Positions 34,682 through 44,084 of a stretch of 64,000 nt of DNA are shown piece by piece. Source of the stretch: G963665975 sp963665975. GTDB lineage: Bacteria > Bacteroidota > Rhodothermia > Rhodothermales > Bin80. The translations under genes and the position numbers were made by a program. The stretch lies in assembly GCA_963665975.1 (NCBI GenBank), contig OY762508.1:3596001-3660000 (forward strand). Direction: 5' to 3'. The notes beneath the pieces were generated by a model, which did not search any database, was not told the origin of the DNA, and saw only the letters and a list, made by a program, of their open reading frames with translations. Every line of letters starts with the position of its first letter. Position 1 is the stretch's first letter.

Positions 34682-36925
34682 ATGCGTGGTAGCGTGGTCC
34701 TTTTTGTTGGTATCCTTGTCCTTGCCGCATTTGCGACAGATGATGACCGCTTGCTAGGATTCAGTGAGGGGGCTTCAAAGCGACAGCGGGCACTGGAGGA
34801 GCAGTACGACGGACTGCTGAATCGGGATCATTTGCGGACATGGATGAAGCGGATGACAGCGCAGCCCCAACATGTGGGATCGCCCTATGCAAAGGAGAAC
34901 GTCGAATTCATGGCGGGGTTGTTCCGGTCATGGGGGTATGAAGTTGAAATCGAAACCTTTCATGTTCTTTTCCCAACGCCGAAGGTGCGCCAACTGGAGC
35001 TCCTGGAGCCCCACGCGTTTACCGCAAGCCTGATGGAGCCGGACGTTGAAGGGGACGCCACCTCCACGATCAGGGTGAACAGGCTTCCACCGTACAACGC
35101 CTACTCTGCGGACGGCGACGTAACGGCGGAGCTTGTATACGTAAATCAGGGCATCCCCCGCGACTACGAAGTACTGGAGCGTGCTGGAATCGATGTGGCC
35201 GGCAAGATTGTCATTGCTCGCTATGGGGGCTCCTGGCGAGGCATCAAGCCAAAAGTCGCGGCCGAGCACGGCGCTGTGGCTTGCATCCTTTATTCCGACC
35301 CACGCGACGACGGGTACTTTCAAGGAGACGTTTACCCTGAAGGGCCGTATCGCATGGAGTATGGCGCGCAGCGGGGGTCGGTGTTGGATATGCCCGTGTA
35401 TCCGGGCGATCCGCTCACTCCTGGCCGCGGTGCGACCCTCAACGCCGAGCGGCTTTCTCGCGAGGACGCATCGACGCTCATGCGCATTCCGGTGCTGCCG
35501 ATTTCGTATGGAGATGCAAAGGTGCTCCTGCAGGCGTTGAGCGGGCCGGTGGCCCCGGCGTCATGGCGCGGTGCGCTGCCCTTCACCTATCATATCGGTC
35601 CGGGCCCGGCGCGCGTCCATGTAAAGCTGGAATTTGACTGGGATCTTGCGCCAGCTTTCAATGTCATCGCGCGGATGCAAGGGTCGCAATATCCGGACGA
35701 GTGGATCGTTCGCGGCAATCATCGTGACGGCTGGGTGTTCGGCGCCGCAGACCCCATCAGCGGGATGGTGGCCTTGATGGAGGAAGCTCGCGCTGTGGGC
35801 GAGCTTGCAAAACAGGGTTTCAGACCTAGGCGTACACTTGTGTATGCTGGCTGGGGTGCCGAAGAGCCGGGCCTTCTGGGGTCTACGGAATGGGTGGAGG
35901 AGCATGCCGATGTGCTCCGCGAAAAAGCTGTGGCGTACATTAATTCTGATGGAAACGGACGCGGATTCCTTCGAGCCGGAGGCTCGCACACGCTGGAGCG
36001 GCTTGTCAACGAGGTGGCGCGCTCCGTTGCGGATCCTCAATGGGAGACAACCACGGTAGCAGAGCGCGCGCGGGCAAGGCGGCGTGTGAGTGGCGATACG
36101 GAAGCGGATACCCGCGCAGATCTCAGGATATCACCCCTCGGGTCGGGCTCGGACTATAGTCCGTTCCTCCAGCACCTGGGCATTGCGTCCCTTAATATTG
36201 GCTTTGGCGGGGAAAACGGGGGTGGTTCCTACCATTCGGCCTTTGACTCCTACGATCATTATGTACGATTTGGTGATCCGACGTTCACCTATGGCATCGC
36301 GCTGGCGAAAGTAGCCGGACGCCTGACCCTGCGCCTGGCCAATGCGGATATCTTGCCCTTGGCGATGTCCAACTATGCTGATAACGTGGGTCGGTATGTG
36401 GAAGAGGTGCAGAAGCTTGCAGAGACGGTTCGCCAGGAAACCGAACGTCACAATAACCTGGTGGCGGCGGGGGCTTTTCTCGTAGCATCAGACCCCACCA
36501 AGCCTTATGTCGCCCCGAAAGCCAAGGCCTCAGTCCCACATCTGAATTTTGCGCCGCTCAAGAACGCGTTGGCGCATTTGAAAAGAAGTGCTCACGCCTA
36601 CGACAAAGCGCTCCCTGCTGTCCTGGAGCAGGCTGAGGATGCACAGGTCAGCGCCGTCAATAATATTTTGCTGCGCCTCGAGCGCTCCATGACGCGCACT
36701 GAAGGCCTGCCGCGTCGCCCGTGGTACAAGCATCACATTTATGCCCCGGGCTTGTACACAGGGTACGGGGTGAAGACGCTTCCCGGTGTCCGCGAAGCGA
36801 TAGAACAGCACGGGTGGGAAGAGGCCTCCGAGCAGATTGTTTTTACAGCGGAGGTAATCGAACGTGTGGCTGCCGAAATCGACCGGGCTACAGACCTCTT
36901 GCAGCGCGCGAAGTCCTCCGACTGA
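34682..36925 (+). CDS. M28B zinc peptidase, glutamate carboxypeptidase II-like
   Basis: A 747-residue secreted or periplasmic exopeptidase. The ATG at 34682 leads into a hydrophobic signal (GSVVLFVGILVLAAFA). A protease-associated domain lies at about 110-300 (AGKIVIARYGGSWRGIKPKV). The catalytic M28 core contains all five zinc-ligand motifs: GNHRDGW (His), GAADPISG (Asp), AEEPGLLGSTEW (Glu pair), INSDGNG (Asp) and GSYHSAFDSY (His). A transferrin-receptor-like dimerisation domain follows at about 600-745. Family members release C-terminal Glu/Asp or other residues from small peptides. It stands between the CoA-binding gene and ybaK on the same strand. Confidence 0.92.
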   Translation: MRGSVVLFVGILVLAAFATDDDRLLGFSEGASKRQRALEEQYDGLLNRDHLRTWMKRMTAQPQHVGSPYAKENVEFMAGLFRSWGYEVEIETFHVLFPTPKVRQLELLEPHAFTASLMEPDVEGDATSTIRVNRLPPYNAYSADGDVTAELVYVNQGIPRDYEVLERAGIDVAGKIVIARYGGSWRGIKPKVAAEHGAVACILYSDPRDDGYFQGDVYPEGPYRMEYGAQRGSVLDMPVYPGDPLTPGRGATLNAERLSREDASTLMRIPVLPISYGDAKVLLQALSGPVAPASWRGALPFTYHIGPGPARVHVKLEFDWDLAPAFNVIARMQGSQYPDEWIVRGNHRDGWVFGAADPISGMVALMEEARAVGELAKQGFRPRRTLVYAGWGAEEPGLLGSTEWVEEHADVLREKAVAYINSDGNGRGFLRAGGSHTLERLVNEVARSVADPQWETTTVAERARARRRVSGDTEADTRADLRISPLGSGSDYSPFLQHLGIASLNIGFGGENGGGSYHSAFDSYDHYVRFGDPTFTYGIALAKVAGRLTLRLANADILPLAMSNYADNVGRYVEEVQKLAETVRQETERHNNLVAAGAFLVASDPTKPYVAPKAKASVPHLNFAPLKNALAHLKRSAHAYDKALPAVLEQAEDAQVSAVNNILLRLERSMTRTEGLPRRPWYKHHIYAPGLYTGYGVKTLPGVREAIEQHGWEEASEQIVFTAEVIERVAAEIDRATDLLQRAKSSD

Positions 36926-36955
36926 CTCGTCTCTCGACGAATTGTCTGGCACGTC

Positions 36956-37444
36956 ATGGCCAAGCCGCTGAGTATTAGCGCGCAAAAGGTGCAGAGCGCG
37001 CTGTCCGCGAAAGGATTACCGTTTCGCGTAGTAGAGTTTGCAGCATCTACACGTAGTGCGGAGGAGGCGGCTCTGGCCATTGGATGCGATGTGGCGCAGA
37101 TCGTCAAATCTCTCGTATTTCGGACAAAGAAGACGGGACGGCCGGTGCTCGTTCTCGTCAGTGGCAAGAACCGTGTGGATGAAAAGAAGCTGCGCATCCT
37201 GGTAGGTGAAAAGATAGGCAAGGCGGATGCCGCGTTTGTTCGCGCGCAATCCGGGTTTACCATTGGTGGTGTTCCACCGGTGGGGCATGTACAGCCACTG
37301 CTCACGCTGATTGACGAGGACCTGCTAGGCCATCACGAACTGTGGGCGGCTGCAGGGACGCCGCATGCGGTGTTTGCGCTCCAACCGGAGGCGCTCAGGC
37401 GGCTTGGCCGGGTCGCCGACGTCAAGGTCAAGGCAGGTTCTTAG
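36956..37444 (+). CDS. YbaK/EbsC-family aminoacyl-tRNA deacylase
   Basis: A 162-residue editing enzyme that hydrolyses misacylated tRNA (Cys-tRNA(Pro) or related). Family features seen are TRSAEEAALAIGCDVAQIVK followed by SLVFRTKKTGRPVLVLVSGK (conserved Lys), EKIGKADAAFVRAQSGFTIG and GGVPPVGH, then the terminal FALQPEALRRL. The ATG at 36956 follows the peptidase stop by 30 bases. Its 3' end overlaps the coaX stop by 17 bases (convergent). Exact tRNA specificity cannot be told from the sequence. Confidence 0.88.
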   Translation: MAKPLSISAQKVQSALSAKGLPFRVVEFAASTRSAEEAALAIGCDVAQIVKSLVFRTKKTGRPVLVLVSGKNRVDEKKLRILVGEKIGKADAAFVRAQSGFTIGGVPPVGHVQPLLTLIDEDLLGHHELWAAAGTPHAVFALQPEALRRLGRVADVKVKAGS

Positions 37445-38168
37445 ACATCAGCAGATCGACACCGCGCAAGACGAGGAAGGGATCAGCATGATCGATGGAC
37501 GGCGCGTGCTCCAGCAGGAAACCATGCCAGCCGCCAGTTGCCACAATAAGGGGACGGTCTTTCAGCGCGTTCTGTATACGCGCAATCATTCCACGGACCT
37601 GGTCCACGTAGGCAACCAGGATGCCGATCTGTAAGGCTTCCTCGGTAGACGTGCCGATTACGGTTGCGGGAAGCTGTGGCGCAACCAGTGGCAGTTGCGC
37701 TGTTCCGTCAGCGAGCGCATGACCGAGCAGACCTGGCCCACATCCGATGGCACCGCCACGAAGGACGCCGTCCCGGCTGACCACAGTATATGTAATGGTT
37801 GTTCCCGCATCCAGGACGAGTATGTTCCTCGGCGTAGCGCCATAGAAATGCCATGCGGCGGCTGCCGCGGCAAGTCGGTCGGCGCCCAGCGTATCAGGCG
37901 CCTTGTAGCCGAGTACAAAGGGGAGTTGTAGGCGGTGGTTGACGTGGAGAACAGGCAGGCCGCCAAGAAGAGTGGCCAACTCGCGTGTACGGTCAGGAAC
38001 GACGCTGGATATACCTACGCGCGAACAATCCCTGGTCTGCGTGACCAGCCGCTCCCGCCACTGCGCGTTCCACTCTGTATAGGGGCAGCGCCAGGAATCC
38101 ACGATCTGGTGTTGATCGAACATGCCTCCCTTGATGGCGCTGTTGCCAATATCAAGCGTCAGCCACAT
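37428..38168 (-). CDS. coaX: Type III pantothenate kinase
   Basis: Phosphorylates pantothenate, the first step of CoA synthesis. The ATG at 38168 was chosen because it starts MWLTLDIGNSAIKGGMF, the ASKHA phosphate-1 motif with the catalytic Asp at residue 6. The frame runs 81 bases further upstream into birA and is not coding. Other motifs are YKAPDTLGADRLAAAAAAW (GxDR pantothenate region), NILVLDAGTTITYTVVSRDG (phosphate-2), GGAIGCGPGLLGHALADGTA and VATGG (adenosine). It is 246 residues, normal length. It lies 13 bases downstream of birA, a frequent bacterial pairing. Confidence 0.94.
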   Translation of the reverse strand: MWLTLDIGNSAIKGGMFDQHQIVDSWRCPYTEWNAQWRERLVTQTRDCSRVGISSVVPDRTRELATLLGGLPVLHVNHRLQLPFVLGYKAPDTLGADRLAAAAAAWHFYGATPRNILVLDAGTTITYTVVSRDGVLRGGAIGCGPGLLGHALADGTAQLPLVAPQLPATVIGTSTEEALQIGILVAYVDQVRGMIARIQNALKDRPLIVATGGWHGFLLEHAPSIDHADPFLVLRGVDLLMSKNLP

Positions 38169-38181
38169 AGGCGCATATAGT

Positions 38182-39006
38182 TCAAAGAGTATGCTGAGGA
38201 ACGCCAGGAGAGGCATCCTCCGTGTCTCCGACATCGCATATGCGCTCACCGTCCTTCGTATCGAGCCGTAGCGCTCCCGTCGGAGTAATCCCCAGGATCG
38301 TCCCGGGTAGCGGCATTGCGTCCAGTGTGGTTTTTATCAAGGTATCCTGCCCCAGACCATGGAGGCGTGCGATGTAGGCCGTACGTACGGCTTCCTCGTC
38401 ATGGCGCAACAAGTCGTACTGTTTCTCCAGACGCGCCAGAATGTCCGCCAGTAGCGCTGCACGAGAAATCTGTTGGCCGGTTTGGAGCAGAAGAGAAGTG
38501 GCGCGCTCTTCCAGCGCTTCCGGAAAACTGCGTTGGTTTACGTTCAGTCCGATGCCCAGGATGACCGTTCCCCCCTCGCGCCCCAAATGGGAGGACTTGA
38601 GGAGCATGCCACAGCACTTTGCACCTTCCAGCAAAATGTCGTTAGGCCACTTGATAGCCGTCCGAAGTGGTGTGGCCACAGCATCTACGGCATTCGCGAC
38701 GGCCACACTGGCGGCCAGCGTGATCAGGTTCCACCGCGCAGAATCAAAGCGTGGGCGCAGGACGATGGAGAATAGCAGGTTTTGGCCAGCCGCGGAAGTC
38801 CATGTGCGTCCCTGCCGACCACGGCCCGCAGTCTGGTAATCAGCAAATACCACACTACCTTCCGCGGCGCCTGCGGCGGCCCATTCCAAGGCCATCGTGT
38901 TAGTGGACGCAAGCGTTGCAAAGGCGCGAAAGTTACGCCCAAAATGGCGCGTTCCCAGAAGTGGGACAACCTCGTCAGCAATAAGGGACGTGGCGTGTTG
39001 CGCCAT
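38182..39006 (-). CDS. birA: Biotin--[acetyl-CoA-carboxylase] ligase
   Basis: Activates biotin and attaches it to the carboxyl carrier protein of acetyl-CoA carboxylase. The 274-residue protein lacks the N-terminal HTH of repressor-type BirA, so it is a ligase only. Motifs are LASTNTMALEWA, the biotinyl-AMP loop TAGRGRQGRTWTSAAGQNLL, FSIVLRP, AIKWPNDILLEGAKCCGMLL and ILGIGLNVNQ, with a C-terminal SH3-like part (LPGTILGITPTGALRLDT). First gene of the birA-coaX operon; about 150 bases upstream are free for a promoter. Confidence 0.95.
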   Translation of the reverse strand: MAQHATSLIADEVVPLLGTRHFGRNFRAFATLASTNTMALEWAAAGAAEGSVVFADYQTAGRGRQGRTWTSAAGQNLLFSIVLRPRFDSARWNLITLAASVAVANAVDAVATPLRTAIKWPNDILLEGAKCCGMLLKSSHLGREGGTVILGIGLNVNQRSFPEALEERATSLLLQTGQQISRAALLADILARLEKQYDLLRHDEEAVRTAYIARLHGLGQDTLIKTTLDAMPLPGTILGITPTGALRLDTKDGERICDVGDTEDASPGVPQHTL

Positions 39007-39156
39007 GTACGAAATCAGTTACTAAATCACCGAAAATTGATCCATCCAAACGACGCCGGACGATGGAATGATTCTTTCCGGTTCGTTGGTCATAGTTTAT
39101 CATGGATCGCTGCCCATGTATGCATGTTCGGGCGCCGTCGGAGCGGAAGCATCATT

Positions 39157-39921
39157 CTACCATGCCGTCGCTGCCGCGTAGTCGTAAAACGTCGTGGCGG
39201 TCCGAATGGTGCGAACAGGGTGTAGTGGCAGCTTTAGTTGGGAAACGAACCGCATGTGATGCGGGACCCATGTCTGCCCCGGACCTGGTCGGAGGCTGAG
39301 GTAGAAACGACTGGCTTCGACGAAAAACAGGGTGTTTTCATTCCGTTCTATGGAAACCGCAACGATATCGTTTGTCTGCCGATCCACGAAGTATCGGGCG
39401 TGCGTGATCGACTGCGAAGCATCGTTTGCCCAAATGTCAATAACATGTGTGTGCCGATCCCAGAGCAGGGTGTCAGGTAGCAGCCGGTACCGGTAATCCT
39501 CATGAAACCGAGCGGACAGATAGGGCGGATCATCGGGCAATACGTGCGATGGAATGCGCGTCAGATCAGGTGGTAGCGGATACTCTGTCATGTCCGTAGA
39601 TACAGTGCCCAGCGTATCCAGTGCAAGGATGTCTGGTGGCATGGCGTCATCGAGGCCGTGCATGCGCAGAGTCTGTCCGACTGCGGCTGTCTGAGTGTGG
39701 GAGCGTGTCTCTGTCCGGGACCGCCGCGTATGAGCATACGTTGACACGGTTGCAAACGCGCTCGTCAGGCCGTCTGGCGTGGCGGCTGCGAGCGCCGACA
39801 GCGCCGAAGCTCTGTCGGTTTCGCTTTGGGGCGGCAACTTCTCTGTGGGTGGTGGGCTCTGTTGGCACCCGCACAGCAAAGGCAGGAGTAGCAATGCCAT
39901 GAATCGGATGCTATGGTTCAT
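39157..39921 (-). CDS. Hypothetical lipoprotein
   Basis: A 254-residue protein from ATG 39921, which starts a lipoprotein signal (MALLLLPLLCGC, lipobox LCGC, Cys about 18). The N-terminal half is low-complexity and Pro/Thr/Ser-rich. The C-terminal half (YRYRLLPDTLLWDRHTHVID, ITHARYFVDRQTNDIVAVSI, FFVEASRFYLSLRP) has the alternating strands of an outer-membrane-lipoprotein-sorting (LolA-like) or related beta fold. No firm family is recognised. It is divergent from the inositol monophosphatase gene with 61 bases between start codons. Confidence 0.7.
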   Translation of the reverse strand: MNHSIRFMALLLLPLLCGCQQSPPPTEKLPPQSETDRASALSALAAATPDGLTSAFATVSTYAHTRRSRTETRSHTQTAAVGQTLRMHGLDDAMPPDILALDTLGTVSTDMTEYPLPPDLTRIPSHVLPDDPPYLSARFHEDYRYRLLPDTLLWDRHTHVIDIWANDASQSITHARYFVDRQTNDIVAVSIERNENTLFFVEASRFYLSLRPGPGQTWVPHHMRFVSQLKLPLHPVRTIRTATTFYDYAAATAW

Positions 39922-39982
39922 AGGAGATTGTCTTATCATGAGCGTCCACCGGACGCACATCGCGATCATTTCAAAGATAATT

Positions 39983-40804
39983 ATGACACGCATCTCGCGC
40001 GATTATCGGAAAGAGCGCACCGTGGCCGTTGACGCCGCTTGGAGCGCAGCGCGGCTTATCCGGGCGCACGTTGGCCGGTTGCACGATACGGACATCAGGG
40101 ACAAAGGAGTCAGTGACCTTGTAACCACAGTTGACGAAGCATCAGAGGCTCTTTTAATCCAACAGCTACGCGGTGCTTTCCCGGCATATGACGTGCTGGC
40201 CGAAGAATCTGGTGGGAAAACACCTAGCGAATGTGACGGCTACCGTTGGATAATTGATCCGATAGACGGCACCACGAACTTTGCCCATGCGCTGCCGCCC
40301 TTTGCTGTGAGCATAGCGCTGCAGCGCGAGGAGGAGGTGGTGCTGGGGGTTGTATTGGAGGTGTCCTCGGGGCAACTCTTTACCGCTGTGCGCGGCCATG
40401 GGGCATTTTGCAACGGGGTGCAGGTCAGCGTTAGCCAGCGTGCAACACTGGCCGGTAGTGTGGTCGCAACGGGTTTTCCCTATCGCACGTTTTCGCATGT
40501 CGGACCGTATCTGGACGTACTGCGTCGATTCATGGCGGGAACTCGTGGGGTACGGCGTTTTGGAGCGGCCTCCTACGATTTGGCATTGGTGGCAAGTGGC
40601 CGGTTCGATGGCTTTTTTGAAACCGGGCTCCACGCGTGGGATGTGGCAGCAGGGACACTCCTGGTAGAGGAGGCCGGAGGACGCGTCACCGACCACGCGG
40701 GCAAAGGGAATCCCGTATTTGCCCGCCAGATTGTGGCCTCCAACGGCGTCGTCCATGACGAAATGCTGACGATCGTGCAAGCCATGTGCGATGTACGCGC
40801 GTAG
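39983..40804 (+). CDS. Inositol monophosphatase family protein
   Basis: A Mg-dependent, Li-sensitive-type sugar/inositol phosphatase, 273 residues from ATG 39983 (the frame extends upstream across the lipoprotein start, which is not credible). Motifs are SDLVTTVDEASEALLI, the metal-binding Glu in DVLAEESGG, WIIDPIDGTTNFAHALP (metal site 2), and the C-terminal WDVAAGTLLVEEAGGRVTD. Probably acts on inositol-1-phosphate or related phosphates in the cytoplasm; SuhB, CysQ-like and histidinol-phosphatase roles cannot be separated here. Stands alone, 75 bases before fabI. Confidence 0.92.
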   Translation: MTRISRDYRKERTVAVDAAWSAARLIRAHVGRLHDTDIRDKGVSDLVTTVDEASEALLIQQLRGAFPAYDVLAEESGGKTPSECDGYRWIIDPIDGTTNFAHALPPFAVSIALQREEEVVLGVVLEVSSGQLFTAVRGHGAFCNGVQVSVSQRATLAGSVVATGFPYRTFSHVGPYLDVLRRFMAGTRGVRRFGAASYDLALVASGRFDGFFETGLHAWDVAAGTLLVEEAGGRVTDHAGKGNPVFARQIVASNGVVHDEMLTIVQAMCDVRA

Positions 40805-40879
40805 GCAGGCGCCGTTAGCGATTCATCAGTGTGACGCGTAGATTTAGCATCCTTTCCAACAACAGGATACACATCTGTC

Positions 40880-41725
40880 ATGCCACAGTCCGGTCACGGC
40901 TTGCTAAGCGATAAGAAGGGAATCATTTTCGGGGCCTTAAACGAACACAGCATTGCTTGGGCGATTGCGGAGTCTGTGTTTCGAGAGGGCGGACGTTTTG
41001 CTCTTTCGAATGCGCCGGTAGCGCGGCGCTTGGGTGCGCTGAATGCCCTGGCTGAAAAGACAGGCAGCCAGATCCTGTGGGCGGATGCCACGAAGGATGA
41101 GGATTTGATAGCGGTATTCGAAGCGGTAAAGGAAGAGTATGGGCAGATAGATTTTATTGTGCATGCAATTGGCATGGGAGTAAACGTCCGAAAGCGGAGA
41201 CCTTACGAAAATCTGAATTACGACTGGTACAAGAAGACGCTGGACATTTCGTCGATCAGCCTCCATCGCATTGTCCATCACGCTATGGAAACGGGTGCCA
41301 TGGCGGACGGCGGCTCCATTGTAACGATTTCGTATATCGGCGCGCAGCGCGCATTTACTCGGTACTCCGAAATGGGGGATGCAAAAGCGCTCTTGGAAAG
41401 CATTGTTCGGACATGGGGATCATGTCTCGGAAAGCGGAGAATTCGCATCAATGCAATTTCTCAGAGTCCGACGCGCACGACGGCGGGTACGGGGATTGCC
41501 GGCTTCGACGCGATGTTCGCATTCGGCGACCGGTTGTCCCCACTCGGCAACGCCGATGCAATGAGCTGTGGCGACTACACGGTAACGCTTCTTAGTGACT
41601 TGACGCGCATGGTCACCATGCAGACGCTGTATCACGACGGTGGGTTCAGCGCGATGGGGATTTCCGAAGCCTTCGTCGAGTCGATGATCCAGTCCGAAGC
41701 AGAGTCGGGAGACGATACCGCGTAG
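40880..41725 (+). CDS. fabI: Enoyl-[acyl-carrier-protein] reductase (NADH)
   Basis: Last reductive step of fatty-acid elongation. An SDR-type enzyme of 281 residues. The N-terminus KKGIIFGALNEHSIAWAIAE is the FabI variant of the nucleotide-binding motif, followed by VHAIGMG. The catalytic Tyr-x6-Lys is in TRYSEMGDAKALLES. The substrate loop AISQSPTRTTAGTGIAGFDA departs from the usual SAGPIRTLAA consensus, so triclosan-site residues may differ. The C-terminus MTMQTLYHDGGFSAMG is normal. The ATG at 40880 fits. No neighbouring fatty-acid genes are visible. Confidence 0.93.
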   Translation: MPQSGHGLLSDKKGIIFGALNEHSIAWAIAESVFREGGRFALSNAPVARRLGALNALAEKTGSQILWADATKDEDLIAVFEAVKEEYGQIDFIVHAIGMGVNVRKRRPYENLNYDWYKKTLDISSISLHRIVHHAMETGAMADGGSIVTISYIGAQRAFTRYSEMGDAKALLESIVRTWGSCLGKRRIRINAISQSPTRTTAGTGIAGFDAMFAFGDRLSPLGNADAMSCGDYTVTLLSDLTRMVTMQTLYHDGGFSAMGISEAFVESMIQSEAESGDDTA

Positions 41726-41775
41726 GTACGTCAACAAGTCTAGCAGTAGGCATTTCACGGACTCTTCGATCCGCC

Positions 41776-42117
41776 GTGGGGCACGGTGGAAAAGGAGGCG
41801 AATTGCCCTACTTGCCCAGGCATCAGATGTCCGGCAACATTGGCCTGGAGACATCACGCTACGCAGCCCATCTCAGCCTCCGGTACACCAGTCCCATGCG
41901 CGTGACGGCAGGACAGGGTGCGCTTGTCGAAGCGCGCGCCACAGATGCTCATTTCGTGGTTGACCTGGCGGCTCACTACCGCCTTGCGCAGCATGTTGAC
42001 ATCTTCGCAAGCGTGCGCAATCTCACCGACGCCACCTATATCGTTGCGCGCCGCCCTTCCAGTGTTCGGCCGGGATTGCCGCGCCTGATGCTCATCGGCT
42101 TTAAGGTTGATTCTTAG
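41776..42117 (+). pseudogene. C-terminal fragment of a TonB-dependent receptor
   Basis: About 105 residues matching only the last barrel strands of a FecA-like receptor: LPYLPRHQMSGNIGLETSRY, AAHLSLRYTSPM, AHFVVDLAAHYRLAQHVDIF, SVRNLTDATYIVARRPSSVR and PGLPRLMLIGFKV before the stop. The RPGLPR motif is typical of the extreme C-terminus of iron-siderophore-type receptors. No plug or upstream barrel exists between fabI and this piece. It is a remnant left by deletion. Confidence 0.8.
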
Positions 42118-42275
42118 CAAGAATCAGTGCGTTCGATCAAGAATCGCTTGCCCGGCAGCACATGGCTGTGCAGACCGTAGTCCGGGGAGTGGGTTTCGGC
42201 GTGCCGCGCTTGACTATGTGCCACTGGTAGGCGTTTATTCGCTCCGATTGTTCGCTACCTGGCACTGGGGTCCGT

Positions 42276-43049
42276 ATGCGCCTGCTGGCTGTCCTCTCCA
42301 CATTTATCTGTCTGGGCTGGGTTGGATCGGCGCAAGCGCAGTCGTCTGGCAATGCCCTTCCATCCAACGCGCTCCTTTCGCAGATAGGCGAGACGATGTA
42401 TTACGTCGTGGAGTCGCGCGCGAAGGTTTATATTGAACCCGGCGGCCAGCCGTATGTGCAGTTGGGGTTTCGGGAGCCCGTGTATATACTGTCCACCAAG
42501 GGAGGCTGGAGCCGCGTGCAGACGCAGGACGGAGCCCAAGGCTATGTAAGATCGTCAGCTGTTTCGAATGTCTGGATCCGGGTGTCGAAGCGACGGAAGC
42601 GCGTGTACCTGTACCGCGGGATGGAGCTACTCATGGAGGTACCCGCGGATTTTGGCTACAACGCCATCATGGACAAGGAAATACGGGGTACAAAGGCAAA
42701 CCCGGATCATTGGCGTACGCCGGAAGGGTCGTTCTTCGTCGTCAAGAAGAACCCGTACAGCAAGTTCTACAAGGCGCTCCTGTTGAATTATCCAACAGGG
42801 GAGGATGCCAGGCGCGGCCTGGAGCATGGACTTATTACTGAACGGCAGCACGATGCTATCATGATTGCCGAAAAACGCTCCACCGTGCCGCCGATGAACA
42901 CGGCTCTAGGCGGCATGATAGAAATCCATGGTGACGGCACAGGCCTGTCCACGAACTGGACACAGGGCTGCGTGGCTGTCCTCAATGAACATCTCGACCG
43001 GCTATGGAATCAGGTGTCAGTAGGGACTCCGGTAATCATAGAAAAGTGA
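42276..43049 (+). CDS. L,D-transpeptidase with SH3-like domain
   Basis: A 257-residue exported cell-wall enzyme, signal peptide 1-21 (ending AQAQ). An SH3b-like domain spans about 45-95 (RAKVYIEPGGQPYVQLGFRE, GWSRVQTQDGAQGYVRSSAV). The YkuD catalytic domain spans about 100-255: IRVSKRRKRVYLYRGMELL, then TPEGSFFVVKKNP. The active-site region is IEIHGDGTGLSTNWTQGCVA, with the His and the catalytic Cys in WTQGC instead of SHGC, a common variant. It should form 3-3 peptidoglycan cross-links or attach proteins. Gene neighbours give no further clue. Confidence 0.9.
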   Translation: MRLLAVLSTFICLGWVGSAQAQSSGNALPSNALLSQIGETMYYVVESRAKVYIEPGGQPYVQLGFREPVYILSTKGGWSRVQTQDGAQGYVRSSAVSNVWIRVSKRRKRVYLYRGMELLMEVPADFGYNAIMDKEIRGTKANPDHWRTPEGSFFVVKKNPYSKFYKALLLNYPTGEDARRGLEHGLITERQHDAIMIAEKRSTVPPMNTALGGMIEIHGDGTGLSTNWTQGCVAVLNEHLDRLWNQVSVGTPVIIEK

Positions 43050-43085
43050 GTAACTCCCGTTTTGTCCGTATGCAGCCAAGGCCAG

Positions 43086-43712
43086 ATGCCTACACATTCT
43101 ACTGAAGCGTATACCTCCGCTAACAAGCAGAAGTATTCCCGCAACAGTCGCATTGCCCAGTGGCACCTGAACTCCGTAATGGAGGCCATCTACCAGTTGC
43201 TTGCGGAGACGGAGGGTACCAGCATTCTCGATGCTGGCTGTGGAGAGGGCTTCCTGACCGATTACCTGGCTCGCAGAGACTCTTCGCTGCGCCTGACCGG
43301 CGTGGACATGAGTAGCGAGGCTATCGCCTACGCAGAAGACATGTTCGGAGAGCGCGTGCGATTTCGGATGGGAAACGTCTATAAGCTGCCGTTTTCCGAC
43401 AACTCCTTTGACGTAGTACTCTGTAGTGAGGTGCTGGAGCATCTCGATGATCCCGACCTCGCTACCAGAGAGCTAACCCGCGTCGCGCGTCGCCACGTCA
43501 TAATCACGGTGCCCAACGAACCGTACTTTAGATGGTTGAATGACCTTGCGCGCGCCCTCGGTATCTGTATGGACCCTGGCCATATCAATTTCTGGACGAA
43601 GTCGACGTTCGAGACTTTTATCCGTTCGCATTTCGACAATCCCGTATTTTCCCGCAAACACATGATCTATCAGTTGGTGCTTGCCAGGAAAAGGTTTGTT
43701 GCGGCAATATGA
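43086..43712 (+). CDS. Class I SAM-dependent methyltransferase
   Basis: A 208-residue methyltransferase_11-type protein. The ATG at 43086 (36 bases after the previous stop) is preferred over a TTG 24 bases upstream. SAM motifs are ILDAGCGEGFLTDYLA (motif I), LTGVDMSSEAIAYAE (acidic ribose-binding Asp) and FDVVLCSEVLEHLDDPDL (motif II/III), then HVIITVPNEPYF. The C-terminus has WTKSTFETFIRSHF. The substrate is unknown: quinone, lipid or glycan methylation are all possible. Confidence 0.85.
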   Translation: MPTHSTEAYTSANKQKYSRNSRIAQWHLNSVMEAIYQLLAETEGTSILDAGCGEGFLTDYLARRDSSLRLTGVDMSSEAIAYAEDMFGERVRFRMGNVYKLPFSDNSFDVVLCSEVLEHLDDPDLATRELTRVARRHVIITVPNEPYFRWLNDLARALGICMDPGHINFWTKSTFETFIRSHFDNPVFSRKHMIYQLVLARKRFVAAI

Positions 43713-43860
43713 TTCGACTGGATTAGAATTGATGGCGATGTGGGCGGAATGGCCTTAGCGCGGGCTGGATTGCGCCCAAGTCAGACAATAGACAACGTAC
43801 GACAATGGAGTTGCCCCACTTTCACGGATATCCTTCTATTTGGGTCAACCAGAAGGAGGT

Positions 43861-44084
43861 ATGCAAAGGAAGGAAGAGGAAGCGGACGGTATCCGCCCGT
43901 GTACTATGGAGCAGATCGTCGCGCTCGTGCGTGCCGGTCGTAGTCCGGGGTCGCTCGCCCGGGAGTTCGAGCCGTTTGCACAGACGATCCGGAACTGGGT
44001 CTAGCAGGCGGATTTGGACGAGGGTCGTCGCAGTGACGGGCTGACGACCGAGGCGCGGAAGGAGCTTCTGCGCCTGAAGCGGGT
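43861..44084 (+). pseudogene. IS3-family orfA relic
   Basis: The frame from ATG 43861 reads TMEQIVALVRAGRSPGSLAR and EFEPFAQTIRNWV, then an in-frame TAG, then QADLDEGRRSDGLTTEARKE. This is the helix-turn-helix orfA of IS3-type elements (usual text ...IRNWVxQADxDEGRR.DGLTTEE). The start GRYPPVYY is in a second frame, so a frameshift also occurred. OrfB is absent, and the relic runs straight into a T9SS tail. Confidence 0.8.
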
